A DNA stretch of 64,000 bases. Origin: Holothuria scabra (lineage: Eukaryota > Echinodermata > Holothuroidea > Aspidochirotida > Holothuriidae). The notes below the pieces were generated by a model, which was not told the origin of the DNA, did no database searches, and saw nothing but the letters and a program-made list of their open reading frames with translations. The DNA is taken from NCBI GenBank assembly GCA_037179385.1, contig CM074185.1, forward strand, positions 48,487,000 through 48,550,999, given 5' to 3'. A program made the translations under genes and the position numbers. Below are positions 12,201 to 23,981 of the stretch, piece by piece. Positions within the stretch are counted from its first letter, which is position 1; each line of letters opens with the position of its first letter.

Positions 12201-13276
12201 TTTATTTTGACTCCTAATAGTGTGCAAATTTAATGACAAATTTTTCTTCGTAAGGTAGCATAAATGGCATAAAGAAATACATGTCAAGGCACAAAAAGTT
12301 TCAGTTTTATCCTCATGAACCACCACGATTCAACTTTTAACACTGTTTCTGTCAGAGTCGAAAATTTTACACCATTTTGCATGTAGGCTTCTTGAAAACG
12401 TCAAATTTCCGCACACCCCTCTCCTTAGACCATACTGCATGCCCCTTCCCCTTCAGAGAAATCCTGCGTACGCCACTGCGTTAGTACATACAAATTAACC
12501 AGATATTGCTTACCAGAATAATATACTTTGTTATTTCCGATTGTTCTATGTTATACTTTAAGATTAAAATGCAGGTAATATTACAAAATGACATGGTAAT
12601 ATTGTTATACTTTTATGTTTGCATATTTTATATGAAATACATTCACATTGACCGGGAAAAGTTTTAAGGAAATTTCATACCTTTGCCCCCCTGGAAAAAA
12701 TCCTAGCTACGCCACTGGATTGAAGACAGGATGAGAGATAACAGAGCTTGTACAAAGTGATTAAAACAGATTCAGATAGGCATTAAAATACCGTTACAAA
12801 AGAATTAAATAGTTCAAAAAGCCAAAAAGTTCATGTTTATCCTTCCAGTAACTTCAGTCTTTTACCCTCACTTTAGGCCTCCCCGAAGGAAATTGCCGTC
12901 AGTTCCACGACGGAGAGGAGATAAAACAAGTACATGAAATGAGGTTTAACCGAGCAAAGAAGAAGTGATTGAAAATCGATTCTGTATAGCATTTCAAAAC
13001 AAAAAAAGTTAACCCATCCAGTAATTTCAGTCCTTGTAGGCTGTTTTTCTTTTTTTTTTTTTTTTATTTATTTTATTTTTTTATTATTTTTTATTTTTTA
13101 GACCTTCCCCTACTAAGAAAATAACTTATAAATATGTTACAAATTTGTCTTTGGAAATGAACATACCAGTCGACATCCTTTCCGGCCATATCCTTACACG
13201 AGACGCTAGTTACGTTAACTACTTCAGAAACAATAGTAAGGACGAACAGGGCGATGCCGATTATTGCTCGAGACAT
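2980..13276 (-). CDS. DNase II-like acid endonuclease gene, six exons (3' end unresolved)
   Basis: Exons on the minus strand, in reading order: 13276-13167, 8719-8539, 7952-7886, 6180-6022, 4657-4451 and 3206-2980. Every junction has GT/AG borders and keeps phase, giving 317 codons; the family is usually about 350-360 residues. Exon 1 gives a hydrophobic signal peptide and then SCKDMAGKDVDW, typical of the mature DNase II start. Later blocks are YVYKLPKI, FYLDSN, TLQQIY, MYNDQPP, GHTKG, VHSVPKFP and NGQSLLC, and finally DHSKW and ICIGDINR. GHTKG and DHSKW are the two HxK motifs of this phospholipase D-fold nuclease. The known family role is acid DNA hydrolysis in lysosomes or after secretion; echinoderm plancitoxins belong to the family. 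Intron 1 (4.4 kb) holds a hAT-type element. The RGGG/Cys region expected after INR is not in these exons. The family call is very secure; whether the copy is functional is less so. Confidence 0.9.
4451..4657 (-). CDS. DNase II-like exon 5
   Basis: The acceptor is TTCATCTCCAG|CC and the donor is AAAG|GTAACA, 207 bases, phase 1 to phase 1. It encodes NQMLYTYPYVY, then a helical linker, then HVTMSPWYHVTPLQSSG and the start of the FDKD block. Confidence 0.85.
6022..6180 (-). CDS. DNase II-like exon 4
   Basis: The acceptor is TACTTTTTTAG|GAG and the donor is ATCG|GTAAAG, 159 bases, phase 1 to phase 1. It encodes GVVAYD, MVHSVPKFP and DNGQSLLCVS, the central core blocks of the family. Confidence 0.88.
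7612..7890. repeat. Imperfect tandem duplication, two units of about 140 bp
   Basis: Unit 1 (7612-7750) and unit 2 (7751-7885) share, in order, TGTTTACAAA, CAAAAATGTTTA, GCGTTTT, a C-rich run, TAGAGTGT and a TATGATCT block. Unit 2 ends at the donor side of DNase II exon 3. Part of the unit recurs at 23.03-23.36 kb. Confidence 0.65.
7886..7952 (-). CDS. DNase II-like exon 3 (first HxK motif)
   Basis: A 67-base exon with acceptor TTTTTTCATCAG|GCC and donor AAAG|GTAGAT. It encodes HLMYNDQPP and ends in GHTK plus one base. The split Gly completes GHTKG, the first HxK catalytic motif. It was found by phase and motif between exons 2 and 4. Its donor side abuts an imperfect 140-bp tandem repeat. 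Confidence 0.87.
8539..8719 (-). CDS. DNase II-like exon 2
   Basis: The acceptor is TTCTTGTCCTAG|G and the donor is ATCG|GTAAAT. The 181 bases supply one base to the split Trp and then exactly 60 codons, so the next junction is phase 0. It encodes YVYKLPKI, GVAFFYLDSN and TLQQIYGSPGS, all recognisable DNase II N-terminal blocks. Confidence 0.88.
8958..9010. mobile_element. Solitary hAT-like left terminus
   Basis: CAGGGGTGGCGCCAGG followed by a G/C-rich stretch resembles the outer ends of the hAT-type elements. I found no matching right end or target duplication. The following 1.8 kb (to 10848) shares degenerate blocks with hAT elements 1-3, so this is probably a decayed older copy. Confidence 0.45.
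10849..12717. mobile_element. hAT-type non-autonomous element 1 (8-bp TSD)
   Basis: The left end CAGTGGCGTAGCTACTGG and right end TAGCTACGCCACTG are inverted repeats. They are flanked by perfect 8-bp duplications GATTGAAG at 10841-10848 and 12718-12725. The 8-bp TSD and CAG...CTG ends are hAT features. No transposase reading frame is visible in 1.87 kb. A second right-end-like motif (GCGTACGCCACTG) at 12462-12474 suggests an internal or nested end. It sits in intron 1 of the DNase II-like gene. Confidence 0.85.
13167..13276 (-). CDS. DNase II-like exon 1 (signal peptide)
   Basis: The ATG at 13276-13274 opens 36 codons plus two bases. Residues 1 to about 25 form a hydrophobic leader (IIGIALFVLTIV). 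The donor is CTG|GTATGT, and the split codon TG+G makes the Trp that starts the conserved WxxxYKLP block in exon 2. The first in-frame Met lies directly before the hydrophobic stretch, which supports this start. Confidence 0.85.
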
Positions 13277-15284
13277 GATTACAATTTTCCTTACGCTGTT
13301 TCATCAATCGGAAGTTGTTTCTTAACACAAAAACCAAAATTGTATTTAATATAAGAGATTCAAAAATATACATTCTCTTAGACTACACAAGAAAATAAAA
13401 AGATTTTTTTCTTTTTACATAAACGATCATAACGGCGTTGTAAGACAATGTGCCGTTTTGCTCATCGATAAATCCTCATCATTCCTCATGGAAAAGTACT
13501 TCGCATTTAATACATTGGTTATTTCAATCTGTAAACTAAGGGAAAGCTCTACTTCACGATTCACATTATTTTACTACGGTATGTATTTATTGTGCTATAC
13601 GTCGCATTTATCCTCTCGGTATCCAATTTACTGGTCTGATTTAATAAAACAGGTGAGAAAGGACCATGAATTTGAACAAGTTAACGTGGGGCTGACATCT
13701 TTTCTAACCTTCCTGGAAAACGACTATTTCATTGACCCGAATCTCTAGAATATTTCTAGGAAGCCACATCTCTATTAATTGAAGGTATTGGTGATTTGGA
13801 TGTTTGACCATAGAGGGGTGTGGTTATTTTTTAGAGCATTCGTCACGGCGAAAGCCGAAATTTCCACTTTTTCCATGTCCTATGGCCCTGCTGTGTTCAT
13901 GTATTCCCACTTTTAGTAGAAATTTTGTTTGACCGATAAAAAGTTCTTTAAATTACAACTGTATGGGAATGAGTCTTTCGAAAAGGAGTTTTTTGCTTTC
14001 ACCGAGGGTATCCCTTAACTTTTGATATAGACCTTAAGCATATAATGTCACAGGGTGGAAAGAACGCCCTTCTTTGGGGGCAAAATAAACCAACATAGGC
14101 AAAAACAGACAGCTGCAGTCAACCAGTCGACTACGCACATGTCAGCTTTAGGTGCAAGGCTGATTCTTATGGGTGTGACCACGTGTTCTATTGCTCTGCC
14201 AAAGGATGACGTCAATGTGTCGTCAATGCATAAGGTCTACGATTCAAGATTCTGATTATCCTCTTGACACTTCTTTAAGTTGAAGGGCATGAAAGTGAGA
14301 CTTTTGCGATAGTCCTTACCCTATATTCTAATATTTTTGCCCTTTTTTCTTCAAAGCTCTCTGGTTAGAGCATCCGACTTGCAGCCTGGAGGTATGAAGT
14401 TTGACTCTGGAAGGATCATCCGATGACTTAAAAAAGGGAATCTACTGCCACTGTGCTTAGTGCACATCATATGGGTAGGGGTAAGTCAGTGAGCCACAAC
14501 TGAAAAAAACCATGGTCGTTCCGATTTTAGCCATTTTGGTTAGAAATTGAGCTATAAAAACACATCTAACTGACCAATTTTACAGTTCATTGCATATAGA
14601 GGACGTGGTACAACCAATTATTTGTGAGACTTTAGTAATTTCATATGTTTCATCTGGTGCTTTTCCCTCATAACAGAGTGTGATAGCTCTACGTTCCAGT
14701 GTATTAACCGCAGTATTTTAAGTCGCGAAATCGTGATTGGAGAAGTGCTCAATACATGTAGGTTCTGATTGTTCATTGTGGAAAATGACATGAAGTAAGC
14801 AATAGCACCACGGTTTTCCAATTCCAATATGAATTACAGTAAACAACATCGTTCTCTTGTTCATGTAATCAAGACAGTAGTTTAATTCTTCAAGAGCATT
14901 CGGTCATATTGCAAAGGTATCATTAACTATATCTAAGCCAGTTCGGGCCTGAAATGAAAATTGGCTGTGTTTTCAGTCTCACAATTCATAATGCCGTTTT
15001 ATTAATATTAAAAGGAACCTAAGTGGCTCATCTTTTCATTGTTTGTGAAATCGGCTCTGTCTTTAAAATATATGATAAAAGGCCACAAAAAGAAAATCGA
15101 GGTAATTGCCGCATTACCCCTCAAAGTCAATAAAAGTTGATCATTTAACAGGGTCATTTCTGCTTTGCACTAAACCATGGATAAACACGATGAACTCAAT
15201 ACCCCAATCGTGTGATCTTGAGATAGGGACGTAATATATATGACTAATGCTATATTTTGATTATGTACCGTTTCTTTCAAAATA
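13277..15284. other. Intergenic, upstream of the DNase II-like gene
   Basis: Apart from the SINE-like element at 14350, I see no gene. The promoter of the minus-strand DNase II-like gene should lie just above 13276, but no clear TATA box or other core motif stands out. Confidence 0.45.
14350..14510 (+). mobile_element. tRNA-derived SINE-like element
   Basis: GCTCTCTGGTTAGAGC forms a perfect D-arm (A box). The next arm, TCCGA...CTGGA, pairs at four of five positions with an 8-base loop, and GTTTGACTC resembles a B box. No acceptor stem closes, so it is not a working tRNA. A downstream body ends near an A-rich tract (AAAAAAACC). A tRNA pseudogene is the alternative. Confidence 0.45.
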
Positions 15285-15495
15285 CACTCTATACCATCTA
15301 GTCAAATGGGGGCACGAACCAGAATTGTGTCAAATATTTGAAAAGATTTGTTTCACAATTAAGTAGAAATGACTCAAAGGTGAAACTGTTCGTTTCATTT
15401 ATGAGTGGAATCTAGTCAAATTTTTGACCAGATTCCGTTCCGTGTCCCAACTGATTAGATTCTATTCAAATTTGACCAGAACATTTTTAAAGTGT
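15285..15495. mobile_element. Degenerate CACTCT-ended MITE
   Basis: It starts CACTCTATA after TA, and ends near TTTTTAAAGTG. It has TAGTCAAA/TTTGACC motifs like those in the 23770 element and nearly the same length (about 210 bp). It is an older relative. Confidence 0.45.
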
Positions 15496-16035
15496 GGATG
15501 TAACATTCATTACTATACGAGGGTTGTATTTTGGAAGTGTGAATTGTCACCTTCATCCCGCGCCCGAGGTAACACCGTTATACCTTGCCGACGAGTAACT
15601 TGAGTACGCGGGTTAACGTGGGGTCGGTGTTTAAATTAAAATGCACCTCCGAATGCACGGTTCTGGAGTTTTCAACACCGTATTTGAAGTATACAATCAA
15701 CGTAGTAGGTGTTTATGGCGCAGATGACAGGTATTTTCTAACAGTTTGCAGTAATTGGTACGTGAAATATTTGACCTCGTTATATGGTAGCACTGCCCAA
15801 TCAACCAAACGCGGGATACGTGAGAACATAGACTGCTAAACACGTGGTTAACCTGCGGTTTTGCCTTATTGTAAACACGAGGACACACCGAGTTTCGCAG
15901 AGTAGGCGAGACCAAGCTTTTAAAGTCGTCCGCATTAATTAATGAGAACCGTTAAGGATACTTGCATAATTCCTACGGGTTATTTTTCAGGAACGCTCTC
16001 TTCTTAACTGTACTAGCCTAGCTTTTTGCTGAAAT

Positions 16036-16440
16036 GTCACAGTCACGGACCTCCTGTACATGGACAGAGCATGATGGAGGGTAGATTATCCCTGCCGTAA
16101 GTATGAGAAAAAGCGCACCAAGATTGTCGTCTGCTATGGTTTTGTGTGAAAGTTTGGACTTGCTCAAGTAAATCAACAGATATTGCAAGAAAGTTCAAAT
16201 ATTTTCGAAATAATACAAGGTAGGGACAATATTTATACACGTATTGCAGGAATATGATATTGGTAGCCAATCAAGTTTAACTTTTGTTTAAAATTTTACA
16301 GTCTTCGTCAAATCATGCAAATTATATCTTCACGGCAGCCATCTTGGCCTTTTAGGTTTCCAGTCGGTGGCGACAATCTACGTGTGGGACGTACGCTTTA
16401 CGTGCTCTGCCCATGTATATAGGAAGTCTGTGGTCACAGT
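16036..16440. mobile_element. MITE-like element, copy 1 of a pair
   Basis: The left end has CACGGACCTCCTGTACATGG then ACAGAGCATG. The right end has GCTCTGCCCATGTATATAGG then AAGTCTGTGG, its inverted counterpart. The interior shares GCGCACCAAGAT and AAAGTTTGGACTTGCTCAAG with copy 2 at 18966. Confidence 0.65.
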
Positions 16441-18965
16441 ACATTGGGTGTGTTAGTTTCTGACCAGTGACTTAAATGCCATATGGTCAATTTTAACGCA
16501 ATTCAGTTTCTTTTTGTGGCGTTCTTGGTTCATTTCGTAACGGCATTAGTAGAACCTTATCTATCGGCCAGCCGAATAATAATGGAATCAGGACTTCTGA
16601 GATCATTAAATGCTCTGTTTTCTTCTTGTAGTACGTTGAACTCAGCCACTTTTTGCTTTATTTCTTTTATCTCAAGCGCATTACATCTAGTATAGCTCTT
16701 CCCTATTGTTTTCATCTTCTAATGTATATTTAATGAAATATTCTGTTGTTGGGATTAGGAAATTTGGTTTTAGCGATGAAAATCTAATCTTGAATTAATT
16801 CGCGATTACTTATGTACAAAACTCTGTAGAAGAGTCGTTTGCTGGATATATAGCAACATCAATGGGAATAAAAGGGAAACTCTACTGTTGTTTGTTCGAC
16901 AAATTTTATATTTTTCGGAAGGAAAATGAGACTATTTTCATGTGCAAAATATTACTTAAATCGTACTAATATTTGGGTCTCTCTATTACAATTAGGGATA
17001 AAAATATCAATATTTTCCATAAATTTGCTAACTACAACAATAGACTTATTACACGATTAGATTTGTAAAACTTTTTCTTATAGGTATTGATGCATATGTA
17101 CTTAATGAAACGGCATCTTTGTATGGATTCCATTTCCTGTTCAGATTGAAATCCACATTAACTCAGTATAACAATTTAAGTTGATGTAGGCAGCTTCATA
17201 TTTTGTTCAATATCTTCATCAAAGCAAATCGTGTAAATATTTTAGTCATGTTTCCACTAGATTCAAAACCAAACATCGAGTTTTCGGTAAATGGAGTTTG
17301 TTTTGATTTCATATCAGAGAATACGAATAAGTTGCCACGTGAAAAGAGTGTTACATCAGCCTATTTACGAGGAATGTAGTTTGACGTAGTTAAACTTTTT
17401 TTAGTATTCCATTGGATATTTAGACGTTTCACGAATAAAAGGTAGACATTGCAAATTTAGACTAAGATACTTATCTATGTGGCATCTGTCACTGGGTAAA
17501 ATTAAATTTCGTTGTGAAGTGCAGTTAGTTTCGCGTATATTATTAATTTTGCATACCAAGCTATTTGACTACATTTTGTTTAGTTATATCTTTGTGAGTT
17601 ATGACGGAGTTTTGAGTTAAAGCTGGGGTTAGTACTGGATAAATCGCGAGTGGTAAGATAAACTGAACAGAATTCCTGTCAAAGCTCTCACAGGTTCTCG
17701 TTCGAACTAACTTGCATCTTGCGCTTTTCGCGAAACAAAACGCTATTAGGAATACTATAGAGGAAGTATTCCTCCAACCTAAATTTTCTGTCGTGAACTT
17801 AAATTGGATTAATAATAGCCCAACAGAATTTTAATGTTATTTTTTTTTTTATCAAATTTAACACTTGGGATACCTTATTTTCTTTCTTAATATATCAGTT
17901 CATCAGAAAAAGACACTCACTGCATCGTTGGATCATTTATGACCCTAATTTACAACGTACTGCCCTTTATCAGTAAGCTTCTAACGTTTCCAGACCTCTT
18001 TTACTGTACATGCTGTTCTTTAAAGGCAAGGGTGTCAATTAGGTTTGATTTATTTCAATTCAACGATCACTTCGAGTTTAACATACCTTTTTTGATTGCT
18101 AATGACAACGGATTGACATGGAAACATTTTTCTGTTCTACTTAAGGTAATTTGACCGAATAGATGGTATTGCGTGGCAATCTCATTGTTGATAGAAAATA
18201 AACGTAAAAGGAAATTTATGCCCAATCACAATGTGGCATTTGGCGATAACTAGATTATGTTAGGAAACATTCAGTTTTACTAAGTTTTGCACTGGTCTCA
18301 TTTCGAGTGGCAAACGTATCAAAATTGAATTTCAGACACAACCTTCAAATGATTCACAATATTAAAACGGTTCACATGCCCCTTTCTCAAACCCCAAAAT
18401 CCTCTTTAAAAGGTTTGCGATTGTCTTTTTCATACAAAATTTAGTTTTTGACTAAGAAAATATACTATACTCACTTTGAGGGAGCCACAGATTGTTGCTA
18501 CCAGTCACGGTTGATGGAACCACAAAAATGCTGCAATTCCGACAGAGCAGATGAGATTAAAGGCATTTCACCCCAAACACTCAAAAACGCACGGATATCT
18601 GTCTCCTGACTGGCAGACAGTTACATGAATATTTAAATCACATTTAGGTCTGCCTTTCACATACACGGTATTTTTAGTCACAATTCGGGACTAAATGAGC
18701 AACGGTAAAGTGTTCCTGTGTGATTGAGATCCCTGTTTTGCGTGGGAGTGACTTTGTACTTGTTTGATTTATTTTCTAGACGTAAGGGCAAGTGTCACCA
18801 AAATCAATCTTGCACATTTGTAACATGACTGTTCCTTGCAGCGTTGTTGTTTGTTGTGGTAAGGTATGTATTGAGACGCACTCGATTTCCCCGAAGTATG
18901 TAAGGGGAAAGCCAAAGTTGAAAGCGCTTTCAATGCAAATGTAGCTACTTAGACTTAAGGTGTGT
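16441..18965. other. Intergenic, no gene seen
   Basis: AT-rich DNA between the two copies of the 400-bp MITE. Short ORFs (for example 16483-16695 and 17939-18154) are hydrophobic but show no domain, splice context or conservation that I can recognise. Confidence 0.45.
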
Positions 18966-19369
18966 TGTGGTCACGGACTTTTATACATGGACAGAGCATG
19001 TAACGTGTACGTTCTATCCGTAGCTGGTCGCCACAGACTGAGACAAAAAAGGCGCACCAAGATGGCCGCCACGAACCTATAAATCGTCTGATTTGACGAC
19101 GACTCTGTAATATTTCAAGCAAAAGTAAAGTTTGAATGGGGAAAAATGTCATATTCCTGCCACAGGTGAAGTAATTTTGACCTTAACTTGCCATATTTCA
19201 AAAATATTTCAACTTCCTTGCAAAATAAGGTGGTGTACTTGAGCAAGTCCAAACTTTCACACAAAACATAGCAGACAGCCATCTTTGTGCGCTTTTTCTC
19301 ACACGCACGGTAGCGACAATATACCGTGTAGTATGCTCTGTCCATGTATAGGAAGTCCGTGGTTGTGGC
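18966..19369. mobile_element. MITE-like element, copy 2 of a pair
   Basis: The ends GTGGTCACGGACTTTTATAC and GTATAGGAAGTCCGTGGTTG are inverted. ATGGACAGAGCATG on the left pairs with ATGCTCTGTCCAT on the right. It is about 404 bp, like copy 1. Confidence 0.68.
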
Positions 19370-22259
19370 CTTGTACTGGATTTATTTATTCCGCTGTAAA
19401 TATATAAAATATAGATAAAAGAAGTAAATAAAAGTTAACACAACGATAAGACAATAAATGTCCAAGACGTTAGTCCACATTATAATGAACACCCTAAAAA
19501 CTACCATTTAATTTTTAGATTACTTAAAGAAGGGCTCGAGATAGAAAGTAAAGGTCATGAGTGGTAAAACATTTTTTCTAAAAACGTTTTTAGAACGATG
19601 CATATTTTATACTTAACACATAGGCATATTGTTCAGAGGTCTTTTAATGTAATTAAAGTCACTTTAAAAAGTAAGAAGAGCGCTTAACAAGCGTAAGAAT
19701 TCTGTAGTAACGGTGGTTTTTATGTTACTCACATTGAACCCTTGTATTATTTTTGTGCTGTAAGGAAAAGAAAATAACTTCGGGGCACATCCCAAAATAT
19801 ATTTATGAAATCATGAGATGTGTAGACTTTTCTGTCCATACTAAGCTGTGACTAACTGTACTCTAGGCCTATTATACGTTTGTAATCTTCTCAAAAATTA
19901 AACTATTTGTACTAAATTCAAAAGTCATTTGAGACCAGATTGTGACAAAGGTTCTTTTCTAATCTTTGTACATGAAAGCTCATAATGTTCCATTGAGGTA
20001 CGTTCTTCACAGTCAAAGAAAGCAAAATGAATTTCCTCAAGAGTAACCTGAGAGGAGACTAACTTTCATATACCAGCACATCTTTACAGAATATCAGTCT
20101 GGAGTCTACAAGAATTGAACAAAACCTCCAATTAATTTTTTCAAAGTTTTCCCATTCCAGGGGCGTCGATCCTGGAGGGGAGTGGATCAATGGTCCCACA
20201 AATGAAAATATTAGAGAAAAACGAATCGTTTTGCCCCCCCCCCCCCGCCTATAATTCAGGTCGATTAAAACAACAACAGACAGAATAAACAAAGGATAGC
20301 ATTGTGTTATAAAGATGACTTTAGAGCTTCGAGAAAACGTCAATTTGAGCCTATTTTAAAGTAAACCAGATCTACGACCCTGGTCCATTCCTATTATCTT
20401 TGTACCATAGACTTTGATTGAATTACACTTTGGTATGTATTTGAATTTGCTCAATTGAAATTTGATTTGACTGTCATTGATAGTCTTTTAAATAATGGAA
20501 CACACTTCATACATGCATTTTACACAACTTGTTAATTCTAAATTTAATATGTAGTTGAAGAACTCAAAACCTAAGACGGGATCTTGACAATTGAGGGTTG
20601 TTCTCAAGCAAGTTTTTTTATACGTTAGCACTCCAACGTAGTACTCCATTGTCTTGAAATTGCTCACAGTAAAGTAAGATTTTGTGTCCTAAGATAGTAG
20701 GCTAATACAAGTACTCATCATTATCCTGACATCTGTAGCCCAGTCAATACTTCATACGGTTCCATAAAGTAGCATAGTCCTATAGTCCTTTAACACGTTT
20801 TTCATGTCCCTAATTTCCAAAGTTGTATGTTTAGGAGAAGACATTGGAAAAAAGTACTTGGGTCGACTGAACTCGAATTATGCTTTCAGCAAAACAAAAA
20901 GAGTGATATACAATTACAAATGCTTCTCGCACTGATTTATATTTCCTATTTTATGCATAGAGAGGCATCTGAAACACATTGCAGGATGGTTAAAATGTTA
21001 TATTTATTTTCATACACTACGGAAGTATATGAATAAAGATTATGTCATCTTTAAATCTCCAAATTTTGACTAAAATCAAAATGATAGACATTTGACGAGG
21101 GGATGGACAGTATGCTCCCTAAGACTTGGTCTAACCAATGCAATCTTTGGCCAAAAGTAAGGCAATGAAGAAGCGCTATGTATAGATAAGGAATAGCGTA
21201 CGACAGTAGTAAAAATGCATCAAGTACTACAAGTAATCGTCTTATTTAGAATTTTTTTTTTGAATTATAAGTTATGGTTCCCCAAACATAATTCTTTAGG
21301 ATTCGACCAAAGTTGAAGATTTGTCGTCAACTTCACCATTCAGGCAAAACTCACAGATACAAACAATTTCAGTGACTGTAACTTAACATTCTTAACTACC
21401 AGCAATTATTTCCGGGAATCTCCACAATTAGAAAATGAAATGGAAGGCAGATGATACCAGTTAGTTGCTCTATAATTACAATGTATTTCATGATGATTTG
21501 AAAGCTTAGAGAGGTCCTTGATTGCTTTAATTTTGGTTTAAGTGTAGCCCTAGTGACCTTTGTGATTTTAACGTATTCGGTCTTTAAAGAATTTTGAAAC
21601 CTGTTATAAAACTGTTTTACATTTCCTACATGGTTGAAATTCTCACTGTTCTTCAAAGTCTTTGATTGTATATATGGTTGGCAAATATGTATTTAAGCTG
21701 ATTTCATTAATAATTCCACGCTTTTTATGGGATTGTTTGGGTTTTGTTTCATCAGGGTTTCAAACGGTTTGAAGTTTTTTCACTCTTCTTTACCGCATGT
21801 TTTCTCCTGGATAGCCTGCGGAGCAGTCTCTGCAGTAGCCGAAAGATGGCGCTCTGTCAAAATCATAATACACCCAGGTCTCCAAACAGTATAATGTACA
21901 GTCTGCAAACCTTCGCCCACTTTCCATTTACAGGAATCCCCGCATTTTTAGGAACGAATTAGTAAACATGAAATGGTCACGTGGTGCCCGAAACAAGTAT
22001 GAATAGTGTGTTTTGTACATACGACTAATACAACGAACGGCGAACAACCAAATTAGCTTTTGTACGTCAGTGGAAAATGTGTACCAGGCAGTACGTTCGA
22101 TGAACATATATTACCTATTACGCGAGATATAATTCAGTATTTTAATTTTTGTCGTGACGTCATTTTTGGTAGTCGTAAATGAGATTCGATAGAAACTTGG
22201 CAGGCTATTGTATACCGTAGGTATGCCATGTAACTTAGTTGGAAACGTCGACTGCTCAG
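19370..22259. other. Intergenic, no gene seen
   Basis: AT-rich; contains only the hAT-like terminus at 20158. No coding signal recognised. Confidence 0.45.
20158..20250. mobile_element. Short hAT-like terminus
   Basis: CAGGGGCGTCGATCCTGG followed about 75 bp later by a C13-14 run resembles the G/C-rich ends of the hAT-type elements. No opposite end or TSD was found. Confidence 0.35.
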
Positions 22260-22321
22260 CAGTGAAGCCGTTGAAAGACTCATATTGTATTATTCATATG
22301 AGTCTTTCAGCGGCTTCACTG
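22260..22321. repeat. Foldback hairpin, 26-bp arms
   Basis: Arms 22260-22285 and 22296-22321 pair with one mismatch around a 10-base loop. Weaker pairing continues outside (GACTGCTCA with TGAGCAGTAGTC), with a small GTACTTTTAAGTAC-type palindrome (read on the minus strand) in the right flank. Confidence 0.8.
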
Positions 22322-22519
22322 TACTTAAAAGTACGTGAGCAGTAGTCTTTGAAGTAACCCCTACAACCGATAACCGAAATGAAACAAACCGCCGTCACTG
22401 TTGCCGTGGTGGTGTTGTTAGTGTGGGTGGTACATGACTATTACTACTGTTAATGCTGTTAGTATTACTATTTCTGTTATTTCCGTTGCCATTAATAGTT
22501 TAGGTCTATAAGTGTTGTT

Positions 22520-22816
<297 letters not shown>

Positions 22817-23085
22817 GTCTTTGTGATCGTGATCCTTGATCGTGATGTTCATAGTCACGGTCTTAATTAATGTTAGTGTTAGTTTTACTCTCTAAAACGT
22901 GTTTAGCAATTTTACACTTGTTTTGTCCCCACTTCAATTGTAAGCACGTTTAAATTCCAAACATGTTCAGCAATTAATCACCAAGTATTTTACAAGCGAA
23001 CGATATGTGTGGAAGTAAGACTCTGTGCTTATCCTCTAAAAATATCTACAAAGTTGGGCCAGAATGTGCTTATAGAAGCGTTTAA

Positions 23086-23337
23086 AGGTAAAGAGCAGTC
23101 CCCAAACTTATTTTAAAGAAAAGCTAAATAACTCAGTTTTCATCTTATTTCTCTTCCTAATATCTTTAACTAGATTGTAAGCATACTATTGCATATTCAA
23201 GGTAAACCAAGTAGTTATTTCTGGTACATTTCACATTTGAAGAAAAAAAAAAACATTGTCACATGACTCCCGACAGCCAATCATGAAACTGGACAGTCTA
23301 CTACACTTCTTCAATTTGGGATGACTGCTCCTGCCCT
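23086..23337. mobile_element. TTAA-flanked MITE, copy C
   Basis: TTAA at 23082-23085 and 23338-23341 flank inverted ends AGGTAAAGAGCAGTC and GACTGCTCCTGCCCT. It interrupts a repeat whose uninterrupted form is present at 7.77-7.83 kb, so the insertion is visible against an empty site. Confidence 0.75.
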
Positions 23338-23769
23338 TTAATTATTACGCACCTTTTTTAGAGTGTATATTGAATTGTCATCGCCGTGGTTTTTACAGTG
23401 GTAGTGGACATATAGTTGATCAAAAGGGAAAGGGGAAAAATACGTAGTTATGATGTAAAATCGGACGGAATTATTTAGCAAAAAGATTTTTGTTCCTAAG
23501 ACTAGTGATTTAATTCTGCTGAGACGTGAAATGAAGGTTAAAAAAGAAATAAGTACAACGGCCGTAGGCCCCGATGTAAAGATTTTGTAACTGCTTAGAA
23601 CTCCGTCACAAGAATATCCATACTACTACGAGTGTTGACAATGCAATCCAACTCCTTCACCTGACGTAATTGGTAGGACCCCGCAGTTGCAAAATGGGAC
23701 GAGATAGTTGAGGCAAATTTTGATAGGGTTGCGTATCTTAACTGGTTAACAACATTAGCTGATCGTGTA

Positions 23770-23981
23770 CACTCTAAATAAACTCTGGTCAATTTGACCA
23801 TAGATTTGGTCAACTATGCACCCACTCAAATTATGGTCAAATTGGTGACCTAAAATGCGGTCACTTTTGACAAATTTTGGGTCAAATATGACGATTGATT
23901 GGTAAAATTTGTCCATGGTTTTGGTCAAAAATTTGACCATAGCTTGAGTCAGTGCATATTTGACCTTAGTGTTTCAGAGTG
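23770..23981. mobile_element. CACTCT-ended MITE, 212 bp
   Basis: The ends are CACTCTAAA and TTTCAGAGTG, flanked by TA on both sides (23768-23769 and 23982-23983). The interior repeats GGTCAAA/TTTGACC motifs in both orientations. The TA flanks could point to Tc1/mariner-type mobilisation, but another member here has CA flanks. Confidence 0.65.

Noticed and set aside
15585..15839. 84-aa ORF in a CpG-richer patch
   Set aside because: It has no recognisable motif, and the opposite strand is also open; not enough support.
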